DNA from: JALZAI01 sp038212215 | Lineage (GTDB): Bacteria > Actinomycetota > Actinomycetes > Mycobacteriales > Jatrophihabitantaceae | Assembly (NCBI GenBank): GCA_038212215.1 | Contig: JBBQUT010000016.1 | Location: 1 to 64,000, forward strand | Length of the DNA: 64,000 bases | Direction: 5' to 3' | Shown here: positions 63,605 through 64,000 of the stretch, one piece after another | Layout of the letters: each line of letters starts with the position of its first letter | Numbering within the stretch: the first letter of the stretch is position 1 | Translations under genes and position numbers: made by a program | The notes under the pieces: model-generated | What the model saw: the letters and a program-made list of their open reading frames with translations, nothing else | What the model was told of the DNA's origin: nothing | Databases searched by the model: none

Positions 63605-64000
63605 TCAGCCACCCGGCGCGAAGTCCTCCGGCGAGATCGTGTCCAGGAACTCCCGAAACTTCTCGACCTCGTTCTCCTGCTCGTCCGGGATTTCGATGCC
63701 GCCCGCTTCCAGCACGGCATCGCTGCCAAGAATCTCGACCTGGCAGCGCAGCGCCAGTGCAATCGCGTCCGAGGGCCGCGCGCTGACCGTCACGCCACCG
63801 CTGAAGCGAAGCTCGGCGTAGTAGGTGTCCTCGCGCATCTCAGTGATGTGGACCGCTTCGAGGCGGGCGCCGAGGCCGGTGATCATGTCCTTCATCAGGT
63901 CGTGGGTCAGCGGGCGCGCCGCCTGCACACCCTGCTGCTGGAATGCGATCGCGGACGCCTCGGCCGCGCCGATCCAGATCGGCAGGTAACGGACACCGTC
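63605..64000 (-). CDS. Bifunctional nuclease family protein (DUF151), 5' end outside the window
   Basis: The 131 visible C-terminal residues contain VRYLPIWIGAAEASAIAFQQ, then RPLTHDLMKDMI, YYAELRF, and SARPSDAIALALR, the DUF151/bifunctional nuclease signature. The frame is open to base 64000, so the start lies beyond the window. Family members have reported DNase and RNase activity in plants. The bacterial role is unclear. The gene precedes the MerR regulator by about 170 bases, as in mycobacteria. Confidence 0.92.
   Translation of the reverse strand, partial: DGVRYLPIWIGAAEASAIAFQQQGVQAARPLTHDLMKDMITGLGARLEAVHITEMREDTYYAELRFSGGVTVSARPSDAIALALRCQVEILGSDAVLEAGGIEIPDEQENEVEKFREFLDTISPEDFAPGG

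Overview
The window is high-GC actinobacterial DNA, with genes tightly packed and many ATGA/GTGA start-stop overlaps. A Pup-proteasome system (pup, prcB, prcA, pafA, pafB, pafC), RbpA, an ANTAR regulator, a Zur of the mycobacterial FurB type, polyprenol-phosphate-mannose synthase next to Lnt, and a type VII (WXG100-like) cassette all point to Actinomycetes. Several blocks keep Mycobacterium-like order: rbpA / ppm1-lnt; exonuclease / repeat membrane protein / helY / tatC / pafC / pafB; and bifunctional nuclease / MerR / gcvP. The large purine/pyrimidine-type catabolic island and the changed proteasome locus suggest a soil or free-living non-mycobacterial genus. I cannot name the species.

Layout. 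1-5052: the tail of a DUF222/HNH (13E12-type) protein cut by the window edge, a GNAT acetyltransferase, a zinc-type ABC importer with a candidate Zur box and a 3x33-bp tandem repeat inside the operon, and an F420-type flavin/deazaflavin oxidoreductase. 5075-9803: an AidB-like acyl-CoA dehydrogenase divergent from an acyl-CoA ligase, a decayed beta-lactamase-fold gene, and a glycerophosphodiester phosphodiesterase. 9865-29975: a 20-kb catabolic island. On the minus strand lie DUF2877, FdrA and DUF1116 (homologues of the E. coli AllH/AllF/AllG oxamate carbamoyltransferase). Divergent from them lie a PucR regulator, a uracil-type NCS2 permease, a three-subunit molybdenum hydroxylase with CoxG, a DUF6855 protein, hydantoinase/oxoprolinase A and B, a CaiB-type CoA transferase, carbamate kinase and barbiturase. 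An aldo/keto reductase is embedded on the minus strand.

My central inference is that this island is an energy-conserving oxidative pyrimidine pathway. Uracil (or thymine) is hydroxylated to barbiturate, and barbiturase opens the ring to ureidomalonate. The FdrA/DUF1116/DUF2877 complex then phosphorolyses ureidomalonate, the one-carbon homologue of oxalurate, to malonamate and carbamoyl phosphate. Carbamate kinase makes ATP from the latter. HyuAB and the CoA transferase could carry the C3 acid into malonyl-CoA. The individual families are known, but the combination and the ureidomalonate reaction are inference.

30009-39880: thymidine kinase, GAF-ANTAR regulator, small membrane protein, rbpA with an exact SigR-type promoter, lnt-ppm1, an amidohydrolase divergent from a LacI regulator, a 5'-3' exonuclease, and a Tyr/Gly/Gln/Pro-repeat membrane protein. 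40148-51380: PLP decarboxylase, then a long minus-strand run. In transcription order it reads pafA, a type VII toxin-immunity cassette (YbaB-like, WXG100-like, split GH-E nuclease toxin, SUFU immunity), pafB, pafC, a small bitopic protein where tatA would be expected, tatC, helY. 51511-55433: an ECF sigma/anti-sigma pair divergent from a Rieske lipoprotein, with matching promoters on both strands, then prcA, prcB and pup. dop and mpa are not adjacent. 55562-64000: PhoD-like phosphatase, MFS exporter, minimal metalloprotease, zur, gcvP behind a glycine riboswitch, a MerR regulator and the 3' part of a bifunctional nuclease gene cut by the window end.
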